A DNA stretch of 64,000 nucleotides from Trogon surrucura. Lineage: Eukaryota; Chordata; Aves; Trogoniformes; Trogonidae. The position numbers were made by a program, and so were the translations under genes. Numbering within the stretch: position 1 is the first letter of the stretch; each line of letters opens with the position of its first letter. The stretch is from positions 165,052,912-165,116,911 of the forward strand of contig CM036617.1 in the NCBI GenBank assembly GCA_020746105.1, read 5' to 3'. The notes beneath the pieces were generated by a model. It saw only the letters and a list, made by a program, of their open reading frames with translations, was not told where the DNA came from and searched no databases. Shown here in pieces: positions 35,045 to 49,000 of this stretch.

Positions 35045-38000
35045 TTTTTTTTTTAAAATTAACAATCTTTGGGTGAATATGTGTGTTATCCATTTCATCC
35101 TGGTCTGGGTAATTTTTTTTTTTTTGTGTGAGTGAAATTTCATGTGCAAATTCTGTAGTATGTTGTATTTGTTTCTGCCTTAAGCTCTTGCCCTGTGTAC
35201 TGTTAAACACTGGATGCAGCCTTCATGACAACTGGAGGTAGTTAATTAATAAGCATACATCAGCTCCAAATTTATTGCAAGTCTTGTCATAGTTGATTTC
35301 TGGCTTAAGGCCTGAGCTCCTGTAATCCTCTGATGAAGTTTGCTTTTCTTTTTATATGTGTAGATTTATTTTTGCATGTGTGTATATAGTAAGAGTTCCT
35401 TCCTCTCTGTAGGTAGAGAAAAGCTTGAAAATGTGCCCAGAAGGTGTAATAATACATCAAAAACTGGGTGGCTTGTGAATTTTAAGCAGCATTCATCATT
35501 CCTTAGGACCTAGGGATCATGGCTTTCCATTCTTGGGGTCAGCAGTATCAGCTTTTAAGTACATAGCTGAAAAACACTAAAATGTGTATGTTATTTCTGC
35601 TTTTCCAGTTTGAAGATGGATCTCCTCTGTCTCTCTTTGTAAATGTAGCTCAGAAGACAGGTGTGAAGAGCCTGGCACTTACTTGAGGACTTGTGATAGC
35701 TTTGTATTATTCTCGATATCAGACAGAGGTTGCTGCCGTGCCCTTAGGAAGGGATTGATTTCTGTTGATGGTGCAGCCAACAGATAAACTCAAGATCCAA
35801 CAAGTGCAAGATGACTTTTTTTTCTGTAAGAGATTATCTGACCTCTCTGCACTCCACAACATGCTAAATCAGTTTTACAGTTGTTCCTATTGCATGGGGA
35901 AATGGAGCTGATCCAGAGCTCTCCAGTGGACGTGTGGTGTTGGTGGCACTGGAGTTGCCCTGAGTACGTGTCGAATGCATTTCAAGCATTAAAAGGAGGC
36001 AACCCTGCTTTAGATTCTGCTGAGTTTTCTACCACTGCGCCAAACTCCTTTACTGGTGGAATGAAGTTTGCTATTAGCAAATGGGGATGACTTTTAAGAA
36101 GCCAGTTGTCCATAAACTTGATCAATATTTGAAGGCAATGCATGTACCAGGCCAAAACTGCCATCTCCCCAGGACCAATCTATTCCTAACTACATTCCTC
36201 CTCTTTTGTGTTAATGTGCTTTAAAGTAGACATCTCCTATGCTTGTGGACGGACCCTTAAATTCCCCGTTAATTCTCCTTTCGGGAAGGTGTCTGGACTT
36301 CAACTCATCTAACTTCACCTTTCTGAAAACCAGGCATCCAGGCTCTCTTTATAGATATTTGACAGCCTGCCATCTGTAGCAGGACATTTGGTTTGCTTAA
36401 CTTAACCCCTCCCTTCAGAGGGCAAAGTTGCTCTAATGAGGTGTCTATTTTTCCTTCTTTACTAAAGAGGGAGTTTCTGGATAGCAAGCTGCAGGGATTG
36501 TTGGTTAGCATCCTGGGCTACCTTTAGGATTGCAATGCTGTTTGGTTCTCATGGTGCTATGCTGCGGTGGAAACCCTGTTTCCCAGTTGTGACTGATAGG
36601 CAGAGGTAATGGGAGTGTGCTGGTGCTGAGGATCCGCACAAAGTAGTTGAAAGGAGCTGCCTCTGCAAAACTAGTGACAAGGGAGTGTTATCGTTGTGGG
36701 TTGTTTAATGTGCAAGTTTACGATGGGAAATTTAGATGGATCATTTGCAGTCAGACATGGTGTAAATGGAATTTAAACTTGTGCACTGTCATTAGTGGCA
36801 CACAAGGAATGGATATGTTGGAAGGGGATTTGCCTGCTTGCGATCTGTAAGAGATTGGCTGGGTTGTGTGTATGCGAGATGTACACAATTCCAGGCAAGT
36901 GGGCAGATATAAAGGGATGAGGTCTAAATTTGGCTGGGTTGCAAGCTGGCCCTGTGTATCTAAGCATAAATGCTGAGACAGGCTATCTTGCTGCCTCCCA
37001 TCCCTTTAGCTTATTTTCTGGAGATTTTTATAGTGAGGAGCCGAAGACCATGGTTTGGAAATGAAGCAGGACAACAGCACAAACAAAAGCAGAGGTTTGA
37101 CTGTCTGAAGCTTTTACGTCCACAGGGTCTAACAAAATCAGAAATAGGGCTGAAAAAATTTAGTGCATGCCTACTTCACAAAGAGCTCTGAGTGTTTTCC
37201 CTGTTCCTGAAGGATAGTTTTCTACTGTTGGAGGAAGGGCTAAGTGCAAAATACTGAGAGGAGACTGGTTTAGGGGAGGGGTATTTTTTTTTTTCTTTTG
37301 CTGTGTGTTGTACTGCATTGTTTCCCCAGTATGTGCCAAAAGCAATAAAAGAGATCTTAAGGCTCCGTGCCCTGATGCTTCAGGAAAGCAGGGTCAGGAT
37401 TCTTACTGCAACAGCTTTTTATGAGGTATATCAATGTGATCCCTAGACTTCTGGTCAATGAATGTGGAAGGTGTGGGGAAGCAGGCAGGAGAATAGTAGA
37501 GGATCAAAGTTGCATTCTTGTCTGGTGTAAGTCAGTGCTGTTATGCTATATGTGTTTGCACCAGCTGTTGCTCTTCAGGCTTTGTTGGGAAGATTGGTCT
37601 TGTCTTGTCATACAGTACAGTACTACCCAGTGCAGACAGTGGTTTCTGCCAGCCTAGGGAGCAAGGGAGTACCTGGTAGCGCCAGGCCAGTGGAGAGGGA
37701 TGATGTGCTCGGCCAAATGTGGGGATGGCAGCAATGCCTGCTTTGGAGGGACCTCCTCAACCCTCCCCAAAGCATGTTGCTGAACTGAAACAAACACTGA
37801 AAACCTCTTCTGGAGCATATTGTGTTTATTCACCGGAATAAATTTTGCCTCAGAGATGAGAACTGTTTATTCTTTGAAAAATGGTCAGTTTGCCTTTTTC
37901 AGCCTTTGTGAATGCTGGAGCAGGATGTGGAAAGGAGCTGGAGGGGGCTCTTGGAGAAATAGAAAGGGCAATAAAAATACTAATTTTGAGTTTAAGACCT

Positions 38001-39119
38001 ATAAAATACTCTGTCCAGACCTATAATTGCATGTTCTGTCATAACAATGTGAATTAAATAATACAATTAACCACTAACAAATTGACCAGCTGCCTATTTG
38101 AGGGCTTGACACTCTTCCCACCCCAGACCACTGGGAAGGGCCTGTAGCCAGCTGAATTTGCTGTGTAGTGAGCATAATACTTGACAGGAGCTGTTTCAGG
38201 TGAGGAATGGTTAACATGGTTGCAGCAATTCTGCAGCAAATGACCTGCAGCTGGTCCCAGGATGGTTGAGGGAAAAGACTGTGGGAAAAACTTGGCCCGT
38301 TTCAGGAGAGAACAGGAGCAAAAAGTCTGCCAAGCTGTCAGCCTTTAAGCTGGGAAGATCTTTATAGTCCTAGAGAGACACTGTCTTTGGAAGATGAAGG
38401 TGTAGGAAGGCTGCAGCTTGGTGTGAGATGGACCAGGCTTAAGCTTGTGCCAGTCTCTGTCCTGTGCTTGCTTTGCCCACTGGTTCTAGCACACCTTGGC
38501 TAGCCCCTTCCCTGAGTCCCTTGAACATCTTCATACCATCACCTCTCCTGTGCTTTACTGCCTGCCACGGGGTGGAAGCAAAGGAGGTCTTGTTAGAAGT
38601 GTTCTTCGTTGAAACAGGGTTTGCAGCCTCTTGCTGGTGGGGGCAGCAGGAGGAGAGCTGAGCAGTGGTGGGATGTGCCACCAGACTGTTAAAAGCGACA
38701 TATATGTTTGTCAGGCTGGGCTTGCCCTGTTTGTGGTCACTGTTACTCCTAGGGCCAAGGCTTTGCACTGTCCTGCCTCGTGTCAGCAATGCCCCTCCAC
38801 CAGAGAGGGGATGCTGCTGGTTCCACTACCCAATCTGCCTCCCCTACCTAGTGAGATCTGCTGCTGAAGGAAGCACGGATCACTTCAGGTAAAGCTTTGG
38901 GGGAGGAGATAGGCTAGCCAAGGTGAATGTTTTTTATCCTTTCTGGATAAGGATGGCAGAGTTGTAACCAGCAGCTAGGGAAGGAGGCTGAGATGGCAGG
39001 ACAGAGATGAACAAGGAAGGCAGATAAGAGTGCAGTTGGACTTGTAAAAGGAGAGATGAAGTGTGATTATAAAGATGTAAGACAAACTGATGGGGAGTGA
39101 TAAGTAGAGGTTATCTAGG

Positions 39120-39268
39120 CTGGGAATAGCTACTCTGGCACCACACTGCAAATCCCTGCCTGAGCTTGGCAGGCATCTCGACAAATCCTTGTAACCAATG
39201 GTATTAAAGGCAGCAGATAGATCTGAGAGAATCACCATGAGTGCTTGATTTTCATTGACTGCCATCAA
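39120..39268 (-). mobile_element. L2-like LINE reverse-transcriptase remnant (tentative)
   Basis: On the minus strand the frame beginning at 39268 reads VILSDLSAAFNTIGYKDL, close to reverse-transcriptase motif A in L2/Jockey-type LINEs ('LLDLSAAFDTVDHDLL'), including the catalytic Asp followed by LSAAF.T. CR1 elements instead show 'DFSKAFDTVSH', so this is not one of the common bird copies. The following residues do not continue convincingly and the ends are guesses. It could be coincidence, but motif and spacing favour an old non-CR1 LINE. Confidence 0.45.
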
Positions 39269-42200
39269 GGACTGGTGAAGTGAGTAAGGAGGCGGCAGAA
39301 CCCTCCTATTAGACCTGCATAGGTATTTGGATGGGTTGGCTGCTCTGGGAGCTGGAGTGCGAGGGCAATGGAACAGCTTTCACCTGCTCAGCCCTGACTG
39401 CAAGGTCAGCTGGTGGGGATGGAGATAGAGAGCTTAGCTTGGCCTTCCTGCCGGAAGGATACCCATCCCTACCTCCCCTTTTCCCAGCTTTCTCCCTGCT
39501 CGTTGCATCCGTGCAGATCAGGGGAGGAGAGCAAGTCCCTCAACCGGGATGGGGGATGCGCAGAGCTGCGATGTGGGTGACCATCTGTCCCCCGAGACAA
39601 TGGTGCCATTTACACTTACCTACTGCAGCTCATCGAGGAGGAAAGAGAAATCTGTCCTCGCTAATGATACAAAACCACACTCTTTGCTTATCCTTCCTTT
39701 CTTTAGTTTTCTCTCCCCCGGTCTCCCCTCATCATCGCCTACCATGATCAAGTCTATAAAAGCTGCTGTTGTTCCCCCTCCTCGAGTGTGATTCGGAGAC
39801 GCCGAGTCCCTGCAACTCCTCCAGCAGCCCCTCCTGTGACTAGCCACCCTGTCTCTCCCCTTTGCTTTCTCCATCTGTGGTAGTCTGTCATTTTCCCATT
39901 TATTTATTTATTTCCTTCCCTTGCTGTCATTCCTGGCTTTTGCTGCTAGCTGCCTGTATGTGTTGATTGCTGCTGCCCTTGGGTTGGCTCTTTCTGTAAA
40001 GTGACCTTCTTAGCCAGTATCACGGGCAACAGCATTCTTGGGGGTAACAGTTAGAAGCTAAAGGAAGATCTGAAGGTAGGATTTAAACAGGGGACATGAC
40101 TTATTGGCTTAGTTAGAAAGAGATGAAAAGCCAGGACTCTGCAGAAATGTTACAGTTTACCTGTGGAAACAGCATTTTCCACTATCTGTGGAGGCAATTG
40201 TACACAGGGGGTGGGATTGCTTCTTTCTCATCCTCACAGGCTGCTTCCATCCCCATCTAGGGCATTTTAGTCCCAGACCAGACCAGCAGCTATCCTCCTG
40301 TGCCCTCCAACGTGGAAATGGCATCCCTGACATCCCCATCCTGAGATGTCAATGTGCAGGAGCGCTGTGCTGATCGCAGAATTGCAGGGTCCAAAGGGTA
40401 CCTCCATCCTGGGAGCAGGGGCAGGGTGCTAGTAGGTGAACATCCCCTGGGTCAGCTTGGGTGAGATGTGCTTTTGGAGCAGCGGGCCCTAGTCCTCTCT
40501 GGGAGGTAGCTGGCTCTCCACTAACCCGCTGCTCGCTGGGGCTGGAATTTGTGGGCAGGTGCAGACAGATGTGAGCTCAGCACACTGGCTGGGATCTGTG
40601 TGGCTGTGGTCTCTTGGTGTCGTGCCCCAGCTTTTGGAATCTAGGCAAGGTGCTCAAGGATTTACTTACAAAAGTTGCACCAACACTGTGTTCTCAGCCA
40701 TGTCCCTGACCCCCAAACCTTTGTGAGAGCTGTTTCATTTTTAATAACTCTGTTTTGTTTATCACTGCCTCCCCAGAGTAGCATAAATGCTGAAATACCA
40801 CAAGGGCTTTCAGATTGCTTGTAGCTTGAAGTAACTGGATGTCTTGAGAGGCAGAGTGAATCGAATATACCTCTTGTGGGATTTCAGTTCTTAAAGAGTC
40901 ATGGATGAAAAGGGCTAACATCAGTACAAATTCATCCAGGAGAAAGCTGCTGAATCCAGTGCTTGTAATGCTAGCTATAAGATTTGCCTCAACAGGCAAG
41001 AAGGGAAAGAATGGAAAGAAAAACACATGGTAAAATATTAATGTCCCTCTTGAAACAGGCAGTTTGTAACAAACAACAGCTGTTCAGTTTTGTGACGTGG
41101 AAGAGGCAGGAGTTTGGTATTTGAGGGTGGAGAAGTGTTTTCTTCCACGTAGAGGTTGATAGTCTTAAGCTAGAGATCTGAAATCTACGCTTGCCTTCCA
41201 AGCCCTGCTTATTATTTGGAAGCACACTAAAACATCATGTAGGTGCACTTGGAAAATCTGCTTTGCCCCATCATTCACACCCCCCAAAAGGATGCCTTCT
41301 ACATTTAGCTGTATCCTGCATCTTGCTTCTCAGCCAAGAACTCAACGCTCTAGTGTGGCAATAAGTTCCCTTACGAATACAATGTCCTTATTTTCTACAA
41401 AATATACTACAGATGATTTGCCAGCCAGCAGGCATTGTTAACAAGCATTGTTATCAATAATTAAGCAAAAACACATTAGAGAAAAGTATACTTTGTAATA
41501 TATTACAATTTTCATGTCATTGGTTTTGTTCACATATTTACCAACTTGTGTTGTAATTTTTGCTTTGTTTCCTGGTTTTGCGTGCGACTCTGGCAGGCTC
41601 TGCTTTGTTTATATGTGAGATTCAGGTCAGGTCTTGAAAGTGTTTATGATAAGTGAATTATATGAAAAAAGACACATTCATGCAAGTGCAACAGCAATAA
41701 TATATTGCCTTTGGTACTGCCTGATGTTCAGCGCTGCTAGCCAACAGCAATATTTCTTAATGAAAGACGCTATTTTTTTCCTTAAGGCAGTTTTTTGCTT
41801 GCTTTTTTCTTTCCATGGGACTCCTTTCTGATCCATTTTCTTTATGCTTTAAAGTTTGCTCCTCTCTTCTCCATACTTGTTGACCCACTGTTTAGCAACC
41901 TCTGTGCTGGCAACTGCTCGTCTTCCTAACTGAAATCCTTCTTGGAAATAGGATTTTAGGGGGCCCTAGAATGTAATACACTTGTTTTACTCAGGAAAAG
42001 CCTTTAGAGGCAGCAGTCTTTTTACAGTTTCCATGTAGAATTTTGTTTCTCCCATGCTACAGCCTCCTAGTTTCTATTTCTTATAGGTTGACCTTGTTGT
42101 CTTTCCCTGCATGAGTGATGACCTGTTAATATACGTTTGTTTTCTTTGCTGGGTGCTGAGTAATATTTTTCCTTCATGTCCTTCACAGTGGGATCTCTGA

Positions 42201-44530
42201 AGCCCCACAGTTCATATGAGGGCAACGCACACAAAAAGAACCAAAGAAGTTGAAGACTTAATAGTCTTCATTGTTACATGAAGTGGTAACATGGCTTTCT
42301 AAATCTTCAGACTTTGGCTATTGTAATACTCTTTTCATCCCTTAATGAAATTTTAGTCTGAGGTTTGAGAGACTGGGAGCAGGCAAAAGCCTGGGAAGGA
42401 TGTTGGAGTGGGTGACTGAGAAGCTCAAGAGAAAAATAAACCTGGAGTGTTAGGCAGCCAGTCAGTAGCTGACGTGAAAGGCTCATTCACCAGATAACTT
42501 GCCTGTGAGAGGTGAAGGACTGGGACATGATGGCATGAGCCAGCCATCTGGAGTGGGGACTGGGTGGGCTGGGCAAGTCTAATGGAGGGGCAAGTAATCT
42601 GGGTGGGGGAGGTGAGGGTCTGGATGGGAAGCATCTGGCTGAGAAGGCCAAGGCTGGGTCAGGGAGCCCAAGTGTAGGCAGGCTGGTGGGGCTGGAGGAC
42701 TCAGCGTGCAGTGAGCAGGGGTAGGATGGGAGCATCTGTTGTAGGACTGGTGGGGCGAATTCCCTGCTCCAGAGCCTGCATGCTTTGCATTCCTGCTTAT
42801 TCCTGTTTCCCTGATGTTGGCAAACTTTTGCAAGGCCCATCGGCTAAGCAGGCATCACATCGCTGTCTTCGCTGAATGCCATCCCTCCCTGTGGATGCAG
42901 AGATCCTGGAGAAAAAAAATGCATGAATATGCAGTGAAAGATTATGTTGTTAAGGCAGTGTGGAGAGGGAGAAACTGAGGTTCCACATTCTTTCTTAATT
43001 CTGTCTTAATTTCTTGGATTGAGTCATATCAAAACAGTCTCTACTGAGCATATATAAAGCATGATTTTTTTTTTTATGGCAGTTGCTAATTTATTTCTGC
43101 TTGGATGGGTGGCAGTAGGATGAGCAAAAGAGGTCTCAGGCTACCCTGCTGCCCAGTGTGAAAGCAGTATTTCAGAGCATCTGACAGCAAGTGCTAGCGA
43201 ACAAACACAACAAACTCTTGCATGGGTAAAACTTTTTTTTTTTGTTTTTTTTGCAACTGTTGAAATCCAACTTACTTTTCCACCAAAAAAAAAAGTGTAG
43301 TCATACCTACTATGAAAGTTTCAGCTCAAGCATCAGTCAGATGAAGCTCTGAGAAAATGAAGATGGGTGTTAGAAGGAAGAAGAGTTTGGGGTAAGATTA
43401 ATTAAAATTAGTCTTATCAGTGTAGCTGCATATAGCATTCTACCATGTAGTTCAGTTTTCACTGAAGCTTCAAGCTTCCTCTACAATAAAATAATTAACT
43501 ATTAAAGTAGGTACTTTAGGAAAAAAACCTTCCTCCATAACTCATGGTGGTGGGTTTTTTTCAATGCACAGAATTAATTGCTTTCCTCTACAGTATCTTT
43601 GAGATGCTGTTATTTCTTTAAAATGCATTTCCAGCATATTGTGATATGTCACACATCCTTTAAATATCCAATAGCTTTTTAACTTTCTAAAATGTATTTC
43701 ACACTTTGTGGCATGCCTGTAATGCTTTTTTTTTTCTGGAATGTGTGGCAGATGTCTGGGGAAACTGTGTTTTCTCCCATATGGGGGTTATTTTACTGAA
43801 AAATGAAATAGGATTGGCACTTCATTTGATTTCCCTGAGCTGTTGCATCAGGGATTCTCTGGCTTGGGTGTGAGACATGAATCCAGATCATAGGTAGACT
43901 GCAGAAGGCAAAATGTGCTCCTTTCCTTGGGTGAAGGGGAACTTCCCATGGAAGAACATCCTCTGAGTGCTGCAAAGCAGGGAAAACAGTCTGGGAGGAG
44001 TCTGCTCTAGAATAGCCTGCTCCATGGGACTTTTAGGCATGCTCTAGAGACACAGGAGTAGCGTTAAGTATTTACTTGGACTTTCCTCTGAGGATGAGGA
44101 AGATGGCAGCTGTGAGGTTACTCAAACCTTCAGGAAACTTCTGACTCTTGTGACCCAGGTTCCTGATATGGGAACTAAGCTAGGTCTTGGGGGTTGCACG
44201 TTGCTGAATTTGACTCCGAGGAGGAGTCCCAAGTGCCAGGGCTGCGGTCATTTTGGATGTGTCAGGCCACAACTGCATGGCTGTGGTTTAGGGACAGCAG
44301 GGAACCTGTTATCATCGTGCTGGATACCTGTGTTTAGGAAGGCCTGCTCTGTGTTTCTGTTCCGACTCCTCTTCCCCTCAACCCTGTTTGAATGTGGCCT
44401 TATGTCCCCTTGTCCTTGTGCAATGCTGAATTGTGTCCTTGTATTTTCTCTTCTTCTTCTCATTCCCCATAGAGAGGGAGACAGACTGAGGACTGTTTGG
44501 GGCAAATCCCCCCTGTCGTCTCCCCTGCAA

Positions 44531-44751
44531 CATCGAGAAGAAACTTCTTCTCAGTGAGGGTGACGGAACACTGGAACAGGCTGCCCAGGGAGGTTGTGGA
44601 GTCTCCTTCTCTGGAGACATTCAAGACCTGCCTGGACGCGTTCCTGTGTAGCATAATCTAGGCATTCCTGCTCTGGCAGGGGGATTGGACTTGATGATCT
44701 TTCGAGGTCCCTTCCAATCCCTAACATTCTATGATTCTATGATTCTATGAT
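44531..44751 (+). mobile_element. CR1 3'-end fragment, plus strand, with intact tail
   Basis: Starts abruptly inside ORF2 at the '[31 protein letters not shown]' region (DNA: CGAGAAGAAACTTCTTCTCAG and onwards), passes the C-terminus and 3' UTR (TTGGACTTGATGATCTTTCGAGGTCCCTTCCAATCC), and ends in three perfect ATTCTATG units. It is the least diverged CR1 in the window and sense to CACNA1I. Confidence 0.96.
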
Positions 44752-45929
44752 CAGAGGGAGAGGCAGGGAAAGGAGGTAGAGCAGAGGAACTGCTGCAAGC
44801 CCCTGATGCTGCTGCCTGTGCCAACACTTCCCCTTTGCTGAGACAAACACAGTGGAGATAAATACCAGGTGTCTCTGGAAGAGTAGTTAAATGCACTGAC
44901 AGTCCCTGCTTTGTCATGTTGGGATAACAGAGTCTTTCTTCTAGCTTTACATTTAAAAGATTGCCTGTGGCACTTGGCCCATCCCTCTTGTGCCCAGCCT
45001 GGGAAAGATATTCTGAAGTTTTTGGGCAGTGAAAATGCCCAAGGCTTATTTGGCTGTGGTAGCAGCCAGAGTGTCCTCACTGCTGGTATGTGTGGGCAGT
45101 GCTGCTGTCAAGGCATTTCTGGGCAGAATTTCCAGGGGCCACAAGAGTGTAGCCTTGGGGGAAGCTGTCACCGAGAACATTGGGGTGGGGAAAGCAGGAA
45201 GGTGCTGAATATCACATGAAATGGAGATGTGACTTGTTGTGTGGAGGTGAGGGCATGGGTGGCTGAATGACCTGGGATGTTCCCCCCAGGTCACAAGATG
45301 ACTGGTCCCATCAAAGGAAGGAAAGGTATTAGGTTAGACAGATCCAGCAGGAGAGCATAAATGTGATTATTTCCTTCCCTGGCCATTTGACTTCTCCGGG
45401 TACTTCTTGAGTGCGATTAAGCAGATTAGTGTTATGCCCTTGAGACTTTGTCTTGTACCTCTGGCATTTCCTATTCTTGTTTGCACGCGTGAAAGATTTC
45501 CTCATCCATTGCCCTGACACCTCTCCCCAGTGGACTCAGGATTATTCTTTTCTGGTGATTAACATTTTCATGGGTCTCAGGCAGCTTTTCAGGAACACAA
45601 AGAGAAATTCCCAGTAGAGAATCTGATGCAAAGTCTTTACTTTCTGGACTTAATAGTTACCCCTGGGATTGTTTCATCCTGCTGAATGACCTCTTCTGAG
45701 ACCCTGCTGCTTCCACTAAGCAGCAGTGAAGCTTTGTATTTATAGGCTTATCTCTGCACCCCTTCCCCACCAACTGTGTTGCTTATGCTTGGTGCCCTCA
45801 GGCATTTAGCTACATGCTTGTGTTTGGAAATTGCACGGAGGCCTCAAATGCACTGTCATGAAATTATGTCTCAATTTTCTTCCCTCCCCACCTCAACATG
45901 TGCACAGTGAGATGCAGATTGGGAGATAA

Positions 45930-46096
45930 CTCCTGTTACTCCAATGTATATATTGCTTTTACGTTATTAACTCTCTATATTGGTAATGCATACATAATAA
46001 ATATGTCTGCTAGTGATACAATTATGACATAATAAATGATCTAAATGAGTTCTTTATTACTCTAATTTATACACATCTGTATAAATCAGATGTGTA
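45930..46096. other. AT-rich block with a perfect 10-bp inverted repeat
   Basis: A stretch dominated by TAATAAAT/ATTAACTC-type words. It ends in TACACATCTG-TATAAAT-CAGATGTGTA (46070-46096), a perfect 10-bp stem around a 7-nt loop. The arms each contain a CAGATG/CATCTG E-box core. It is not recognised as a transposon end. Confidence 0.6.
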
Positions 46097-49000
46097 CTCA
46101 CCATTCTCTTGCCATCCCTGAAAGATACAGGAGGATTAGAAGACATTTGCATTGATGAGGCTTAGGTAAATATTTGACCTGCTGGCAAGTTCCTCTGCAA
46201 TTGTCCCTAGGAGAGACTTGCTGTACTTTCCCCTGTGCATGTGGCTGGGTGATGCCAGAGGGATACAGGGAAAATGGAGGACCTTCCACCTGTGTTTAAA
46301 ATCCGGAGGGGACATAAAAGCTTTTGTCTGAAAGGTAAAGATTTAAACCTGGTGTTACTGTTCAAGGTGTAGGGGGTAGACTGTGGAGATATTATGAGAG
46401 AATAGGTCATAGTGAAGGAAACTTAGTGGGCTGCTGTGTTTTAGGGCAGCTGGAGACCCACTGATGGTGTGAGGGTGGTGACTGAAATGCATCAGACAGT
46501 TGAAGTCAGTGGGCTCCCAAATGTGGCTCAGGTGTGTTGGGATCCCAGTGTAAACCACCAGTGCAAAGAACTGTGTGTTGATGGTGGGAGTTGAGCCCTC
46601 CAAGCCCTCCCTGAGCACCACTATGTGGGCTGACATATACTGGCAGGCAGTGAGGGATGTAAGAGGTGTGATTTGGTTGAAGAATGAGATGTGCTACAGG
46701 GACTGGAGTTCATACTCCAGAAATGATCTGTGAGCTGGTGACGGGAAGGCCCTGTTTTGATAGAGTTGGGCACGGGGCTGCCCACTGCCTGCATGCAAGT
46801 GAGCTGAGCCTTTAAACATGCTGGGATCAGTGCAGGTAAGTGCTCAAGAGCTTTTGAGCCGTAACTGCTGTGGCTAATACATTGGCACCACTCCACTGAT
46901 TTCCAGAGAGCTCTGCATGTTAACCCCAGTTCAGGACCTCTTGCATTTCTCAAATTGAAGTATGAATCTTAGAAGAGGGAATAAGCTCTTTCTTGCAAGA
47001 CTTTGGCCACTTTTCTTGCCTTGATCAGGCTGAGCATACCATAAATGACAGCTTTTGTGTCTGTGCTGTTTTCATGCTTCTGTTCAAACCAGGCACTTGC
47101 TGAAACAAAATGAAGTCTGAGCTGGCAAGTTGGGTTTGAGTTTCAGCTTCACTTGTTTTGTGCTTTGTTCAGATTAATTCTCCTTTCCCCAAAACACTTG
47201 TATCTCCCACCCCATCCCCCAGACAGGGAAGCAGCTGTTGAGTTGTCATTTCTCTACTTTCACGAAGGCCCAATGGGAAGAAGAGACAAAGCAGAACATC
47301 TTCTGCTTTCTCCTCTGACTGCAGGCAGAGAGCTGAGCTCCCAGAGGAGCTCGTGCCTAGCTGTGAATTGGTGGGATGCGGCTCCAGGGATGCTCACTTG
47401 GTGGGTATTGCTGGAGGGAAAGAGGGGGAAGGTTCAAGAAAAGAGACGATAGCAAGCCCAAGTGTTGTGGAGGTTCCTAATCTGGGTACTTCGTTGATCC
47501 TCTGTGTCCATCTGAGGGAGAACAACTAGGTAGGCCCTCCTGAGATAGCTAGGCAGGCTGGAGCATGGAGAAGGTGCAGGAAAGAGGACCTGGGGAATAA
47601 GATGAGGCAGTGCATTAGTGCTCTTAGGAACCGGTATGTCTTTAAATTGGATGTGTTGCCATGGAGTGTGCCTGTCAATGAAGCTCCCTTGTTGTTTTTC
47701 TAATCCCATTCAGGCAAAGAAGAATGGCAAGGAGACTAAAAACAATGCAGAGTGAAGGCACTCCACCTTGTGTGGTGTGTTCTTCTTGGCCCCTGCACCC
47801 TCCACCACCTTGGCATCTTTAAGCTGTTGCTTCTCTGTGGAGAAATTCCCTGTCCCATGCCAGGTCCCCTTTCCATGATGGACATGAATATGGGTGTCTG
47901 AAGAGTGTTTATGAATCCTGACCTCAGGAAATGTCTCATTAAGAACAAAAATAAACCAGAAAATGAATAGAAGAGCCTAAAGACTGAAGAAAAGGGAATT
48001 GTGAGGAAGAAGCATGGGAACCAGGAGAAAGAAATTCAGTTTGGGACTTGATTTCTGTGGAGGGAAAGAGAAGGAAAAATGAAAAGTGTAATAGGGCAGG
48101 AGGGAAGGAAGAGAGAGGTGGGTTGAGAGAAGGGAGGTCAAAGGAGCCCTTGCCTAGGCAGTCTGCCAAGGGCCTTGGGCCTGCTGAGATTTCGACAGGG
48201 CCAGGCTGAAGCAGATGGGGAGAGAAGGATTGCGAGTCTGAAGGCTGCATGAAATATTTAGGATGCTCCATCGCACTAGCTTGTCAGTGGTGGTGAGATG
48301 CTGGGCGGGGGGAAGACAAGAAAAAAATTTGGCTGACAATGAGAAGCTTAAAAAATACATCCTGACAACATGCAGCTCTCTTTACAACTCTCATCTTTTA
48401 CTTTTTCTTCTGTGGAGGTGACACACTGTATCATTATGTTGGACACAGGGATAGGTTTCTTCATCCTCTGAGGCTTTAGTTTGCTTTTGCTTTACCCTTC
48501 CTCACTTTCTTCCTCTTTTCCCCATTCTTCAAACTGGCAGCATCTGTCAGATAGTAACCAACTTCAGACGAGCTGGGTCTTGTTTCTCTCCTGCTGCTGG
48601 GGTAAGATATAGCTCTGTCCCCTTCAGGCACAAATGTGCCTCCTCCCTCACCTCCTGCTTTGCTGTAGGTGGGGACACCAAGTGCAGAGTCACCTCTTCA
48701 AGCCCTTTTCTTCCCTGCACTTGGTGCCTGGTCCATCTGACTATCTGCTCTTGGAAGTGGGATGATTTGAACTGTGCCCAGCACAGTGAAGCCTTGAGCT
48801 CAGTTGAGGTTATGCAAGAGCATAATCTGGCTGTAAAAGTATCCACAAGGATTTTTCTGACTTTATCCCACCTTGGCTGGTAGAGGCAAAACTCTTAAAA
48901 TAATGAGTGTCACTGAGTGAATGGGCATCCAGGCAGTGACAGAGCCTAGGAGAAACTGGAAAGCTCAGCTTTCTCTGCTCATGAGGTTTTTGGACCGGTG

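Noticed and set aside
40374-40420. CR1-tail-like GCAGAATTGCAGGGTCCAAAGGG
   Set aside because: Too short and diverged to support, with no downstream ORF2 remnant.
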